Assembly: GCA_949357655.1 (NCBI GenBank)
Contig: CASHTG010000013.1
Span: 434,001 to 498,000 of the forward strand
Direction of reading: 5' to 3'
From: Parascedosporium putredinis
Lineage: Eukaryota > Ascomycota > Sordariomycetes > Microascales > Microascaceae
Length of the DNA stretch: 64,000 nt
Below, one piece after another: positions 11,881-21,879 of the stretch. Every line of letters begins with the position of its first letter. The stretch's first letter is position 1. The notes beneath the pieces are model-generated. The model searched no databases and had not been told where the DNA came from. It saw only the letters and a list, made by a program, of their open reading frames with translations. Position numbers and translations under genes: made by a program.

Positions 11881-12207
11881 AGCACTAGTCCCGAAGCTGA
11901 CGCGTTTTGCTATCTATGCTATGGTCGCTGGAAACCAGGGCCTGAGCGAGCGGGGCGTTTAAGGCCACACGCATTCTTTACTATTCTGCTAGGCTCGGTT
12001 CGCGGTTTAAGCGATGCGAAGATATGTACGTACATGTACTTCTTAAGCGACTCCGAGGATCAGAGCAACGTCTGCTCCTCGGAACAAAACCCCGAGCGAG
12101 CTTTGAGTCTAACCGCGTTTGACACCTCTGTCGGCCCCACCACAAAGCAGAACATTAGCCAATGGATTACTTCCCGAATCAAATAGTCGCGGGAAAGCTA
12201 CTGTCGA
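11881..12207. repeat. Dispersed repeat A, copy 1
   Basis: This ~327-base segment runs from GCACTAGTCCCGAAGCTGAC to AAAGCTACTGTCGA and recurs in the same orientation at 18184-18512 with roughly 88-90% identity by eye. Shared blocks include TGACGCGTTTTGCTATC, GGTTTAAGCGATGCGAA and AATGGATTACTTCCCG. It could be a solo LTR or a fragment of a larger element. No TG...CA termini or target duplication could be fixed. Confidence 0.8.
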
Positions 12208-12839
12208 ATAAGATCAACTCCTTCTACTACAACTAGGCTCTTATTCTAAAATCCTACTCTAGGTAGTCTTATTTTTCTCTTTCACTTTATTACAGTACTC
12301 TGTTAATTTTAGTCTTTACATATGTTCTTCTCTAAGTTGTCAGGGCCAGCCGAAGAACCCAGCTAGATTGGGCAGAAGTGGCAGAAACAGCTAAACTGCG
12401 GAGGCAGCCCGCTAATGCAGGAACGGCAGCGCTAGGAAGAACGGTTGGGACCGCCGGTCGCAACCCAAGGCATGAATCGCAATCGCTAGCACAAGTGAAA
12501 CATGCAACCCAGGCCCAGAGCCTAGGCAAATTCTATAGAAAATGAGACGCCTAACGCTTGGACCGTAGGCATGGGCACAAGTGGGATATATGATCCAGGC
12601 ACATAGCCATGTGAATGCCGCAGGCCCGGGGACGAAGAATGATCATAGCGATGTAAGCCAGAGGAAGGAAGGATAACTAAGAAGTCCGAATGGCCCGCGT
12701 TCGACTGATCGAACGAACCCCGCTCGACTGATGGGACAACGCCAGCTGATTGGATAGAGGATGGATAGTTGATGAAGAAGATCAGAGGAACTATATAGGA
12801 AAGAAGGTTTGTATAAGGAGGTCGATAGACCTTCGAGGA

Positions 12840-12975
12840 AAGGAAGTTTGACATCCTTTCTGGTCGTCAATTCAGGTCACCCCTGGAACCTACACTTGAA
12901 TACGCATTACACACCGTTATATCTTAGGAGTATTTGATTGCCTCGGCGCGCCACCTACAGGCCCGGTCGTTCTTA
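12840..12975. repeat. Dispersed repeat B, copy 1
   Basis: Matches about 44195-44325 in the same orientation, sharing ACATCCTTT/ATATCCTTC, CCTACACTTGAA, TTGATTGCCTCG and ACAGGCC with an indel between. It is probably part of the same family of decayed elements. Confidence 0.5.
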
Positions 12976-13211
12976 CACTATACTACTTATAGCCACTCCC
13001 ACCTATCCAGTGTTGGAACGCCATAATAGTGGTTTATATATTATAGTTCTTATTTAAGCAGTTACTACGTGGCTCTACACTGACTATCTTATAGTCCATT
13101 CTAGGCTCTTTTCTATATGACTGTAGTTGCAGCTATATCCCCTGTAAATACTATAGAAACACACACATACACAGCTACCCTAGAAGCTAGTTCAGGAATG
13201 CAAATTTCTTA

Positions 13212-14192
13212 TCTCAGATCGTTACTCCCTGGACACCTTCAGACAATATATAAGGAACCCTTGATTCACATCTTCAAGCGACCCTGCATATGTGTTGGGG
13301 GCCTGGAAAGATCCGTCAGATTAGCATCAGCCGGCCCAAAAACGCGACCGTCGTATCATCCAATGGAAACATCCCACATGCCATCCAAGTTGCCTCAGCG
13401 TCCTTGACCGTGATTTGATCAAGTCGGCTGCTGCGCATCGGAGGTGGCTGGACAAGGGATGCGATATTTAGTCTTTACAGTTGTTCCCCGTGCAAGTGTA
13501 CTTTATACATATTACTACAGCTTGTAACGTGTTCAACGCCACAATTTTCCATACTTCAGCTGAGAACCTTAGGGGGATGTAATTGGCTACTGACCTACTG
13601 TAGTCCTGCGAGGGTCAACCCCTCTTTTCACAGAGCATTGATGGTTTGAAAACGTTTGAACAGCTTACTAGATTCTGACCCTGAACCTTCTAAGTAATAT
13701 CATTATCCGTCAAAGCTATAAGTAAACACTTTAATAGAGTAAGGTAAGCTAAAATAGAATATGGACCGGGTATGGAATGAAGCAAGGTTATTTATTTAGT
13801 TAGATGCCGGCTTAGGCTGTAAACGCGAAACGCCTGGGTTTCTCACGATCTCATCACATCGCAAAAGAGGGGAAGGATGGCCAGGCTGGATTGCGAACAT
13901 CTGGGAGGAGTGCAGGCTTTGATATGCAGCTGTAACAGCCTGCTGCACTCAAAGCTCCCAACCCAATCATGCTGCAATTGATGTCGTAAGTCATCGTCCA
14001 ACACGGGTGACGCGTGTTCCCCGACCCCCAAGTGCTACTCTCAGGAATTTGAGGCGCCTTAAATCCTCTCTAGGACTTCCAACGCGCAGCCTGGTTAGAA
14101 CATTCTATGGGTGTAGTTGATGCCTTAAATCATTCGCTGGTCCTTCGCCATAGCAGCCCAACGGCCGCATGGTGGTGGCCACACCCTCTCAT
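13212..14192 (-). repeat. Right arm of the ~980-bp inverted repeat
   Basis: Reverse-complement partner of 8588-9566. It starts inside with a GGACACCTTC block matching the left arm's GTCCAAGGAG end, and finishes outside with CCATAGCAGCCCAACGGCCG. The similarity stops sharply on the outer side of both arms, which suggests true element ends near 8588 and 14192. Confidence 0.85.
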
Positions 14193-14563
14193 GCGAGATC
14201 AAAATTTTAGTCATTACTATTCGGCGGCAGGATCCGGACTGCCTTTCGAACTTCATGTATGTAGCAAGTACGGATTCAATTAAACGTATTTCGCCCTCTT
14301 TGGAAGCCGAGAGCCTTCTCGCACCAAAGGTTCCATCGATCTATATTCCTGAATCGCCCTCATCTGATTCTTAAAGGAAGATAAAAGATTTGTGCCATCT
14401 AGCTATTCCCTACTTGCGGCCATCACATCATATCCAACCTGGAAGTCTATGTAATTACATTTCCTTTCTGGAATTACTCAACTCCAGCTTTTCGACGCGA
14501 ACGAACTACGTAGTCTATCATTCTAGCCACCTGTCTATCAGCTTCGTGCGCTTCCTCTCTACC
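14193..14563. other. Short gap before the nucleoside phosphorylase gene
   Basis: About 370 bases between the repeat island and the ATG at 14564. Pyrimidine-rich tracts close to the start codon fit a fungal core promoter. No gene was seen. Confidence 0.45.
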
Positions 14564-15551
14564 ATGGCATCGCTCAAAGTTCTCGACAGTCCCGACTCCT
14601 ACACGGTAGCCTGGATCGCTCCTCTTTCATCGAGCGGGCGGCTGCGGAAGCAATGCTTGATGAGGAACATGCAACTCCAACTGGATTCGCTAAACACAAA
14701 ACTGACGACAACGTTTATACTTGGGGTCGTATGGGAGAGCACAATATTGTCATCGCTGGTCTTGGTGCTGGAGTCTATGGAACCACCTCGGCTGCGACTA
14801 CGGCCTTGAGCCTTCTTGTCTCTGTGCCATCCATCCGTTTTGGTCTTCTAGTCGGCATCGGCGGCGGAATCCCCGACCAGATGACGGGTACGATATTCGG
14901 CTCGGCGACATTGCCGTCAGCTATCCCAATGAGACCGCAGGCGGAGTCTTCCAGTACGACCTGGTCAAGGCAATGGACGGGGGCAAGTGTAAGCGGATAG
15001 GCTTCCTCAGGCCACCTCCGCTGGTCCTCCTCAAGGCGATTCGTGAAATCAAGAGCATTCACGAGCTGGGAGATTCTAAGGTTCCCTACTTCCTCCGAGA
15101 GATGCTAGAAAAGGAACCGAAGATGGGGAAGATATCCAAGAAAAGTCCTGGATATGTTCACCAAGGGCTTGAAAATGATCATCTCTTCAAGGCTGAATAT
15201 AAGCACATTACTGGGCCGAACTGTCGCGGCTGTGAGTCAGCTGGCAAGGTTGAACGCGACGCTCGAGACACTACCGACCCCGAGATACACTACGGGATCA
15301 TCGCATCCGGCAATACGCTTGTCAAAGACGCCGCCGTGCGTGATCGTATTGCTGCCGATTTCGGCGAGGGCTGCATTTGCTTTGAGATGGAAGCGGCGGG
15401 TCTTATGAATCACTTTCCCTGTCTCGTGATCCGAGGCATCTGTGATTATGCTGATTCCCACAAGAACGATCAATGGCAGCGCTACGCCTCGGCCACTGCC
15501 GCTGCGTATGCCAAGGAGCTCCTCGAGCACGTTCCCGTCGCAGAGACCTAG
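14564..15551 (+). CDS. Nucleoside phosphorylase-domain (PNP_UDP) protein, frame broken twice
   Basis: Begins MASLKVLDSPDSYTVAWIAP and continues with ERAAAEAMLDEEH, TWGRMGEHNIVIAGLGAG, FGLLVGIGGGIP, YDIRLGDIAVSYP, ASGNTLVKDAAVRD, CFEMEAAGLMNHFPC and LVIRGICDYADSHKN. These are the standard blocks of the fungal PNP_UDP-like domain, including the Glu-Met-Glu motif and the C-terminal RGICDYADSHKN block. Two breaks, near 14628 and 14880, are each repaired by adding one base. In fungi this domain is most often the N-terminal effector of PNP-NACHT-repeat NLRs. The NACHT-ankyrin pseudogene starting ~120 bases downstream on the same strand was probably its continuation before stops appeared, including the tandem TAG TAG at 15549. 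Confidence 0.8.
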
Positions 15552-15669
15552 TAGACCAAGAGTTATACAAAGATTCATTTAAGTTAGTCCCTCCTTTGTT
15601 CCCTAGAGCTGGTCTGGCAAACTTTCATCACTGAATAACCTTGAAATTCGAAATTCGTTCTCAACATAA

Positions 15670-17714
15670 GTAGCTCGATGTGAACTGGATAGGATATAAC
15701 AGACCATAGACTCAACGAAGGCTTCGGTTGATTCCGCCCAGAACGACCGTTACACTAAGAAGATCAAAAGTTGGCTTTGCCCCCGATCCCTCCATAAACG
15801 CTAAACGCGCGAGGGACCTCCGCCATGAGGGGACCGGCCTGTGGCTCCTGGAAAGCCCAGTCTTCCAAGTGTGGCACACAGGGTAGCGCCGACACTTATG
15901 GCTGCATGGGCTCGCAGGATGCGGGAAGACGGTACTGAGTGCGACTATACTGGATCGCCTTAATAAGGATAACGACCGTCTTATCTGCAGCTTCTTCTTT
16001 GACTTTGGCGACAAGAGACAACAGACCGTCGATGGCATGCTGCGATCGCTTGCTTTCCAACTTCACAAATGTGAAGCTGATTTTGTAGACCTTAGCAACT
16101 TATTTCAAGCACACCAGAATGGCCGCGACCAACCTACCATAAAGGCGCTTAAGGACGTTGTGTACAAGATGCTTAAATCCCAGAAGAAGAAGACTTCTAT
16201 CGTCATGGACGCTTTGGACGAGTCGGAAACGAGGGACGATCTTGTCCAATGGATGAAAGACGTCATCTTTACGCCAGAGCTAGACCACGTCCAACTAATC
16301 TACACCAATCGGCCTGAGCCCGAGTTCGTGCGCGACATCCCCTCGTTAATAGGCGAGGAAAACCGCTTAGCACTTGATAAGCAGTCGATCAACATCGATA
16401 TTCGATCATAGTCGCAGCACAGCTTTCGCAACAGCGTAGATTTCTGGATAAACACTTATCCCAAGATCTCCAAGATAAGATCCTAAACAAGGTTGGCGAT
16501 GGGGCGGACGGGATGTAAGATATTACCATGATTAATGATAATAGATATGTTGATGATTTGCTAAACTTCTATTTAGGTTCAGGTGGGCGTTCTGTCAGTT
16601 GGACAGCCTGGCTCGATGTCCTCACCCGGCGGCTATAGAGGAATCTCTCTCATCTTTACCGCGGAGCTTGGAAGACACATACCAACAGATGATGGATCGA
16701 ATACCCGCGGAGCTAAAACACGATGCGATACGACTTCTACAATTCCTAGTGCACTCGCGACCTCTCAAGCTAGCTGAGGCGAAAGAAGTAATTGCAACGC
16801 AGGTCCAAAACGAGTCGCAAGGGTTTGACATTAAGCGTCGACTATTTCATGAGACTAATATTCTCGAATACTGTCCCGGCTTGATAACAGTCGTGCACGC
16901 CACCAAGGAACTACATCTTGCCCACTTCTCTGTGAAAGAATATCTTCTCAAAGAAGATCAGTTTGAGATGACTATTGCAAGTTTTTCTATCGCGAGAACA
17001 TGCTTAACCTATCTCACAGACATCAAAAGTAGTCACAGTGAGATCAGGGAGGATTTTCCAATGGCAATATATGCGGCGGAAATGTGGCCACGCCATGCTA
17101 TATCTGCTCAAGCTTTAGAAGATATGGTTCAAATGGCAGTTGAGTTCATAGAGAATGAAGCGACGTTCCAACGATGGACTGCTTTATGGCAGCCTTATGA
17201 GCCTTTACGGAATTTCCGTGGTGGTCCAAAAGCTTCTAGGCTTTACTACGCTTCCCTCAATGGGCTCATGGCACCTGCATGTGATCTTATTGGCAAGGGA
17301 GTCGACGTTAATGCGCAGGGCGGCTACTTTGGCAACGCTCTCCAGGCAGCTTCATTCCACGGCCATAGCGATACTGTCCAGATGCTTATGGAGAAAGGAG
17401 CCAACGTTAATGCGCAAGGCGGCCACCATGGCAACGCTCTCCAGGCAGCTTCATTATGTGGCCATAGTGATACTGTCCAGATGCTTATAGAGAAAGGAGC
17501 CGATGCTAATACGCAGGGAGGCTTCTATGGCAACGCTCTGCAGGCAGCTTCATCCCGCGGCCATAGTGGTATTATCCAGATGCTTATGGAGAAAGGAGCC
17601 GACGTTAATACGCAGGGCGGCGGCTATAGCAACGCTCTCTAGGCAGCTTCAGAACGCGGCCACAATGATATTGTCCAGATGCTTGTGGAGAAAGGAGCCA
17701 TCGTTGGTAGTTGA
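15670..17714 (+). pseudogene. Decayed NACHT-ankyrin NLR
   Basis: The linker (TKASVDSAQNDRYTKKIKSW) leads to EGTGLWLLESPVFQVW and a NACHT domain with Walker A LWLHGLAGCGKTVLSA and Walker B-like SIVMDALDES. An intron lies at about 16515-16575. Then come FRWAFCQLDSLARCPHP and four ankyrin repeats (NALQAASFHGHSDTVQML and relatives). In-frame stops TAA 15697, TAG 15884 and TAG 17640 interrupt it. At 17640 the repeat pattern requires Gln, so CAG became TAG; CAA and CAG are the likely ancestors of the other two. Length changes also occur near 15780 and 16410. The repeat array stops abruptly at 17714, about 470 bases before dispersed repeat A. Family members usually have many more ankyrin units, so the 3' end is probably lost. 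Confidence 0.8.
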
Positions 17715-18831
17715 AATGGCTCAGCCCCCACTCCCTCATTTTAATCACCTCATATCCTAGATGACGCCCACCGTGACTGAAAATCGAGACCTCCAAAAAT
17801 CCCTATTTCTGACCATTTACCGATCTTCACCCTACAGTTCTAATTCAAGGTTGAGCAAGCGGAAGACGGCATCGTCTCCAACGGTTCGGTCGGAGAATGC
17901 GCCTCCGCGGTTAAAATAGTTCGTGCAACTCGACGTGCCGCCTGAAAGACGAGAGGCTAACCACATTTTAGGTCCAGCATGCACGGCTGATCCAGCGCTC
18001 CCAACGATGGCTCTTCGAGCGAAGATGGCATTATTGAAAAGATGCAACAGGCTCTGAGAGAACATGAATATTGAAGCCAAACGTCCTAAACAAGCCGACA
18101 AGCCTAAAAACCATTTCTACTTCAGCCCAGATTTACGCCCACAACTTAAGCGAAAGGATTCTTTCAAAATATATTCAGCGGAGAGCACTAGTTCCGGAGC
18201 TGACGCGTTTTGCTATCTATGCTATGGTCGCCGGCAACCAGGGCCCAGGGGAGCGGGACGTTCAAGGCCACACGCATTCTTTACTATTCTGTTAAGCTCG
18301 GTTCATGGTTTAAGCGATGCGAAAATATGTACGTACTTCTCTCGCGACTCCGAGGATCAGAGCAGGGACCAATGTCCGCTCCTCGGAACAGAAACTCTCG
18401 TGAGCTTCGAGTCTAACCGCATTTGACATCTCTGTCGGCCCCACCACAAAGCAGAACGTTGGCCAATGGATTACTTCCCGAATCAAATAGCCGTGGGGAA
18501 AGCTACTGTCGACAAAAGTGAGTAGGGTTCTGGGGGTTTGGGGTATCGCTCAATTGTCAGAGACCCCATCTTTTCCCCACAATCTTGCCCGCTCTGAGCC
18601 TGTCTGCTCTCACTCACTTTGTGTGTCTCTGAACTTCTTGAGCCCCTCGTCCCGCACTATTCCTACTCGAGTATCGTCGGGGAGTAACCCCGCATTCACG
18701 ATTCCAAGTACCCAAGATCGCAAATCCCCCAGCAGTATATTACTTGAAAAAATGGCACCCTCGGGCAGCGCGAACCGAGCCATTCTGCCTCGAAATGAGC
18801 CCATCCGGTCCGCAATCAGCAGAGCCTAATC
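17715..18831. other. Gap holding dispersed repeat A, otherwise no gene
   Basis: Between the dead NLR and the Zn2Cys6 regulator there is about 1.1 kb with no supported gene. Copy 2 of dispersed repeat A occupies 18184-18512. The last 300 bases are the likely promoter of the regulator. Confidence 0.5.
18184..18512. repeat. Dispersed repeat A, copy 2
   Basis: Direct-orientation partner of 11881-12207. Homology begins at AGCACTAG and ends at CTACTGTCGA in both copies, so the element edges are probably close to these points. Differences between copies include many transitions. Confidence 0.8.
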
Positions 18832-21432
18832 ATGAACGCTCCGAGCCCGTCCACTACCACCGCCGCCTCCAAGTCATCCGCAGAGCGTCTATCTCCGAAC
18901 ATGGACGTAGAACGCACCCCGATCCCCGACCAAGACCGCGACCGTAACGGCGACAGCCAGTACAGCAACACAAATAAAGAGAACCACCACGACGGCAGGA
19001 ACACCCACGACGACACCCCGACTCACCATCTTCGAACTCCGGCCCTTCTAAGCGCATCCGCCTACGCCTCGCCTGCAATCAATGTCGCAAGCGCAAGGTC
19101 CGCTGCGACGCCGAGACGCCCAAGTGCCGCAATTGCTGGCTTCGCGACGAGGTGTGCGAGACCACCGATCCCCGCTACCCGGAAAAGGGGCCCAGCGTGC
19201 GCCGTTGGGCGACAAAGGATGGCCTCTTGCCCGGGCAGCGACCCGGCGCGTCGCATAGAAACCAGACCGGAGGCGCATCTCGACAAGGGCACGAGGGTCT
19301 CGCGTCTGCCACCACACCGGTGACCACACCCTCGGATCACGGGACTGGCGGCGCATCGAGCGATCGGACCTACGATGTGCGGGCTCTCCGTCGGGGAGCG
19401 TGACGTCGACGTCTGTCTCGGCCGCTACGGAGTCGCCCATATCCCATGGCATTGTGGACGCGAGCCCCGCTAGCGGAGATGGATCTGTTGCTGCGGGCAC
19501 CCTCTCGTGGGTTGCACGAGGGTACCAGCATAGCACCATTGGAGGTGGCGGGGAGAGTAGTGTAACGGATTCCAACGCGGATGTCGTGGTCAACACGGAT
19601 AATAGCTCTCACAGATTCAAGGTAGGCCAAGCGATCCTCTCCCTCTCATCCCCCATTCAATTCATCTAGCGGATAGAAAACTAACCCCTCTGGTGGTGTC
19701 GCTAGTACATGGGCGGAAGCAGTCTCCAATGCCTAGGAATGTTTGTCGACATCTATCTCCGGCGAAAAGGCCTCGCGACCATGGCCCCCACTTCCGCAAC
19801 GGTATGCGCCACGTCGAGGAATTCCCCCTCACTCTATCCATCACTATTCTACCACTACCGGAACCCGCTCCCCTCAAAAGATATCTCGACACTTTCTTCA
19901 GCAAAATATGGCCCCTCTACCCTGTGGTCGATCGTTCCGTCATAGAGGCTGGGATACAAAAGTTGTACCGCCTAGATAACAACTGCCCCAACGGTCTCCG
20001 GCAAGGCCTATCCTCTGGCCACGTACCCCAACTCGTCGCCATCTACGCCCTTGTTGTCTTGGGTGCTGATGAAATGGCCGGCGAGCTTACCGCAGTTGGC
20101 GAAACCTATCTCGAAGCCGCCTATAGCCTACTCGCGCACCTCACCGCGGCGCCGTATCTACCGAGCGTCCAAGCTCTGTTCCTGCTCTCTGGCGTTACGG
20201 TCACGTTGTAAAGATGGCCAAGGATGGCACGTTCTCGCGCAAGCCATTCGGACAGCGCACTCCATCGGCCTCCACCGACATATCCGCCTCCGGTCCCAGC
20301 AAGGTGACGACTCTTCCGAAATGCCGGAGCTGGGGCTCAAGGGTAGGATCTGGTGGTCGTGCTACGCGCTAGAAAAGCTCATGGAGCTTGAAACGGGGCG
20401 GCCGTCAGCGATCGACGACGACGACATTGACCAAGTCCCTCCGAGCCAAGGTGCTCGGCGCCCCCGGAAGAAGGCCCGGATTTCTTCGCTCTGTGGGTAT
20501 CGCTCTCGCGAATCTTCAGCCAGATTAGCAAGCGGCTGTACAGGCATCGGCCGAACTCGGCGTGGCGCCTAATGTACGAGATTGGGACGCTGGACCAGAA
20601 GCTTTTGGAGTGGGCAAAGACTGTCCCTGAAGGGATGAAGCCGGGTCATGAGCTTTTTACCGACCTCGATTCGGACCAACCACAATACCCCCAACATATC
20701 ACGAGCTTCCTTTCTCTCCAATACTATCAGGTAGGTAACCCCCTTCTTCAAAGAACCGTCTCATGTTAAAAAATCAAGCTAACCTAAACCCGCCCACCAC
20801 AGGCTCAAATAACCCTCCTACGCCCTTCCTTGGTCTTCCCAACCCAGTCTTTCACCGATGAAGTCAAGCGCCAAGGATCCAAAATCCCCTCCTACATGCG
20901 CCTCCTCCAAGCCGAAAACATCTGCAATGCCTCTGCCCGCGCCACCGTCCGCCTCGTCATCGAGCTCGATGACCACGGCATCCGCTCGAATATCTCCTCC
21001 GTGTCCCAGCCCAGCCTCGCCGCCGTTGTCCTTTCGCTGTCCATTCTCAAAAGTCCCAACAAGCGGCTCATCCGCTCCGACCTAGAGCTCTTGACCATTC
21101 TGACCGAGTATATCGAGACGTACTTTCGGCGCGGCGGGCAGGACCCAGCCTTCATCCGCGGCTTCGAGGTGCTTCGTACTGGGGTGATTGCTGCCGTGGA
21201 ATTGGAGCGGACTGGGGTAACGAAGGCGGTCGGGGATATGGATATGGGACTGCTGGATACGCAGCTGACGGGGCCCATCCCCGTGACTTGGGAGACGTCA
21301 TCGGCCGTTCCGGAAATCACGGCCGATTCGTCCATGTTTAGTTTTGGAGAGGATATGCCGCTCGATGAGTTATGGGGTACGTTTGGGACGTATTCTTTTC
21401 TTGATCCGAGCGTAGAGGAGCAAGTGGTCTGA
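18832..21432 (+). CDS. Zn2Cys6 transcription factor with fungal-specific regulatory domain, frame broken
   Basis: A DNA-binding Zn(II)2Cys6 cluster is read as CNQCRKRKVRCD, then CRNCWLRDEVC. A Ser/Thr/Gly-rich linker leads to a Fungal_trans middle region: LKRYLDTFFSKIWPLYPVVD, QALFLLS, GQGWHVLAQAIRTAHSIGLH and RIWWSCYALEKLMELETGRP. Introns lie at 19622-19705 and 20731-20802. The acidic C-terminus ends at 21432. Five or more frame breaks (near 19016, 19388, 19787, 20190 and 20456-20556) lie at short C runs or in a CT repeat. With these repaired the protein is about 810 residues, normal for the family. It is tandem to and upstream of an MFS gene on the opposite strand, a common layout for a pathway-specific regulator. 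The inducer is unknown. Confidence 0.8.
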
Positions 21433-21879
21433 GGAGTGTCAAATCTTTTTTAATGAACTTGATATGGGTGAGGGTCAAAGGAAGGATTTAGGTACGGAGC
21501 ATAGATGGTCCTCATCACTGAATAATATTTCTCGTTTAAAACTTAGGTTCACGACAATTGAAGGTTGTGTCAAAATCATTGACTATGTTACGATTGGAAT
21601 ATGGTTGGCACACATCTCCCGGCTATCACAGACAAGGATTCTTCAAACAAAAGAGGATATATTTGGGACTACTGATATAATTGTTTGGGCCACTGCGGTT
21701 GAGCAGCCCCAGCCAATACACTAAAAACAGCAAAAACAACAATTGCTACGCTACGCTTAAAGACCTTCCGCTACTACAAGCGACGCGCATTCCACGACTC
21801 AGCAGCTTTAGACACCCCCACAGGTCAATGTTTGACTACCTCCGATCTCTCTGACCCGCGAGGCCTACTTCAGTCTCGA
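21433..21879. other. Convergent 3' ends of regulator and MFS gene
   Basis: About 450 AT-rich bases with no coding signal. Confidence 0.5.

Larger units (their letters stand above)
9567..13211. mobile_element. AT-rich mosaic core between the inverted repeats
   Basis: About 3.6 kb with no intact gene. It includes a purine-rich low-complexity part (9,900-10,550) and a strongly AT-rich part (10,550-11,280). It also holds a gag-like relic on the reverse strand (11298-11767), a dispersed repeat (11881-12207) and a second dispersed repeat (12840-12975). No transposase, integrase or reverse transcriptase motif was recognised. The mosaic look suggests nested insertions followed by decay. Confidence 0.55.

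Noticed and set aside
14775..15062. Reverse ORF across the PNP domain
   Set aside because: Shadow frame. The forward frames carry the conserved PNP_UDP blocks.
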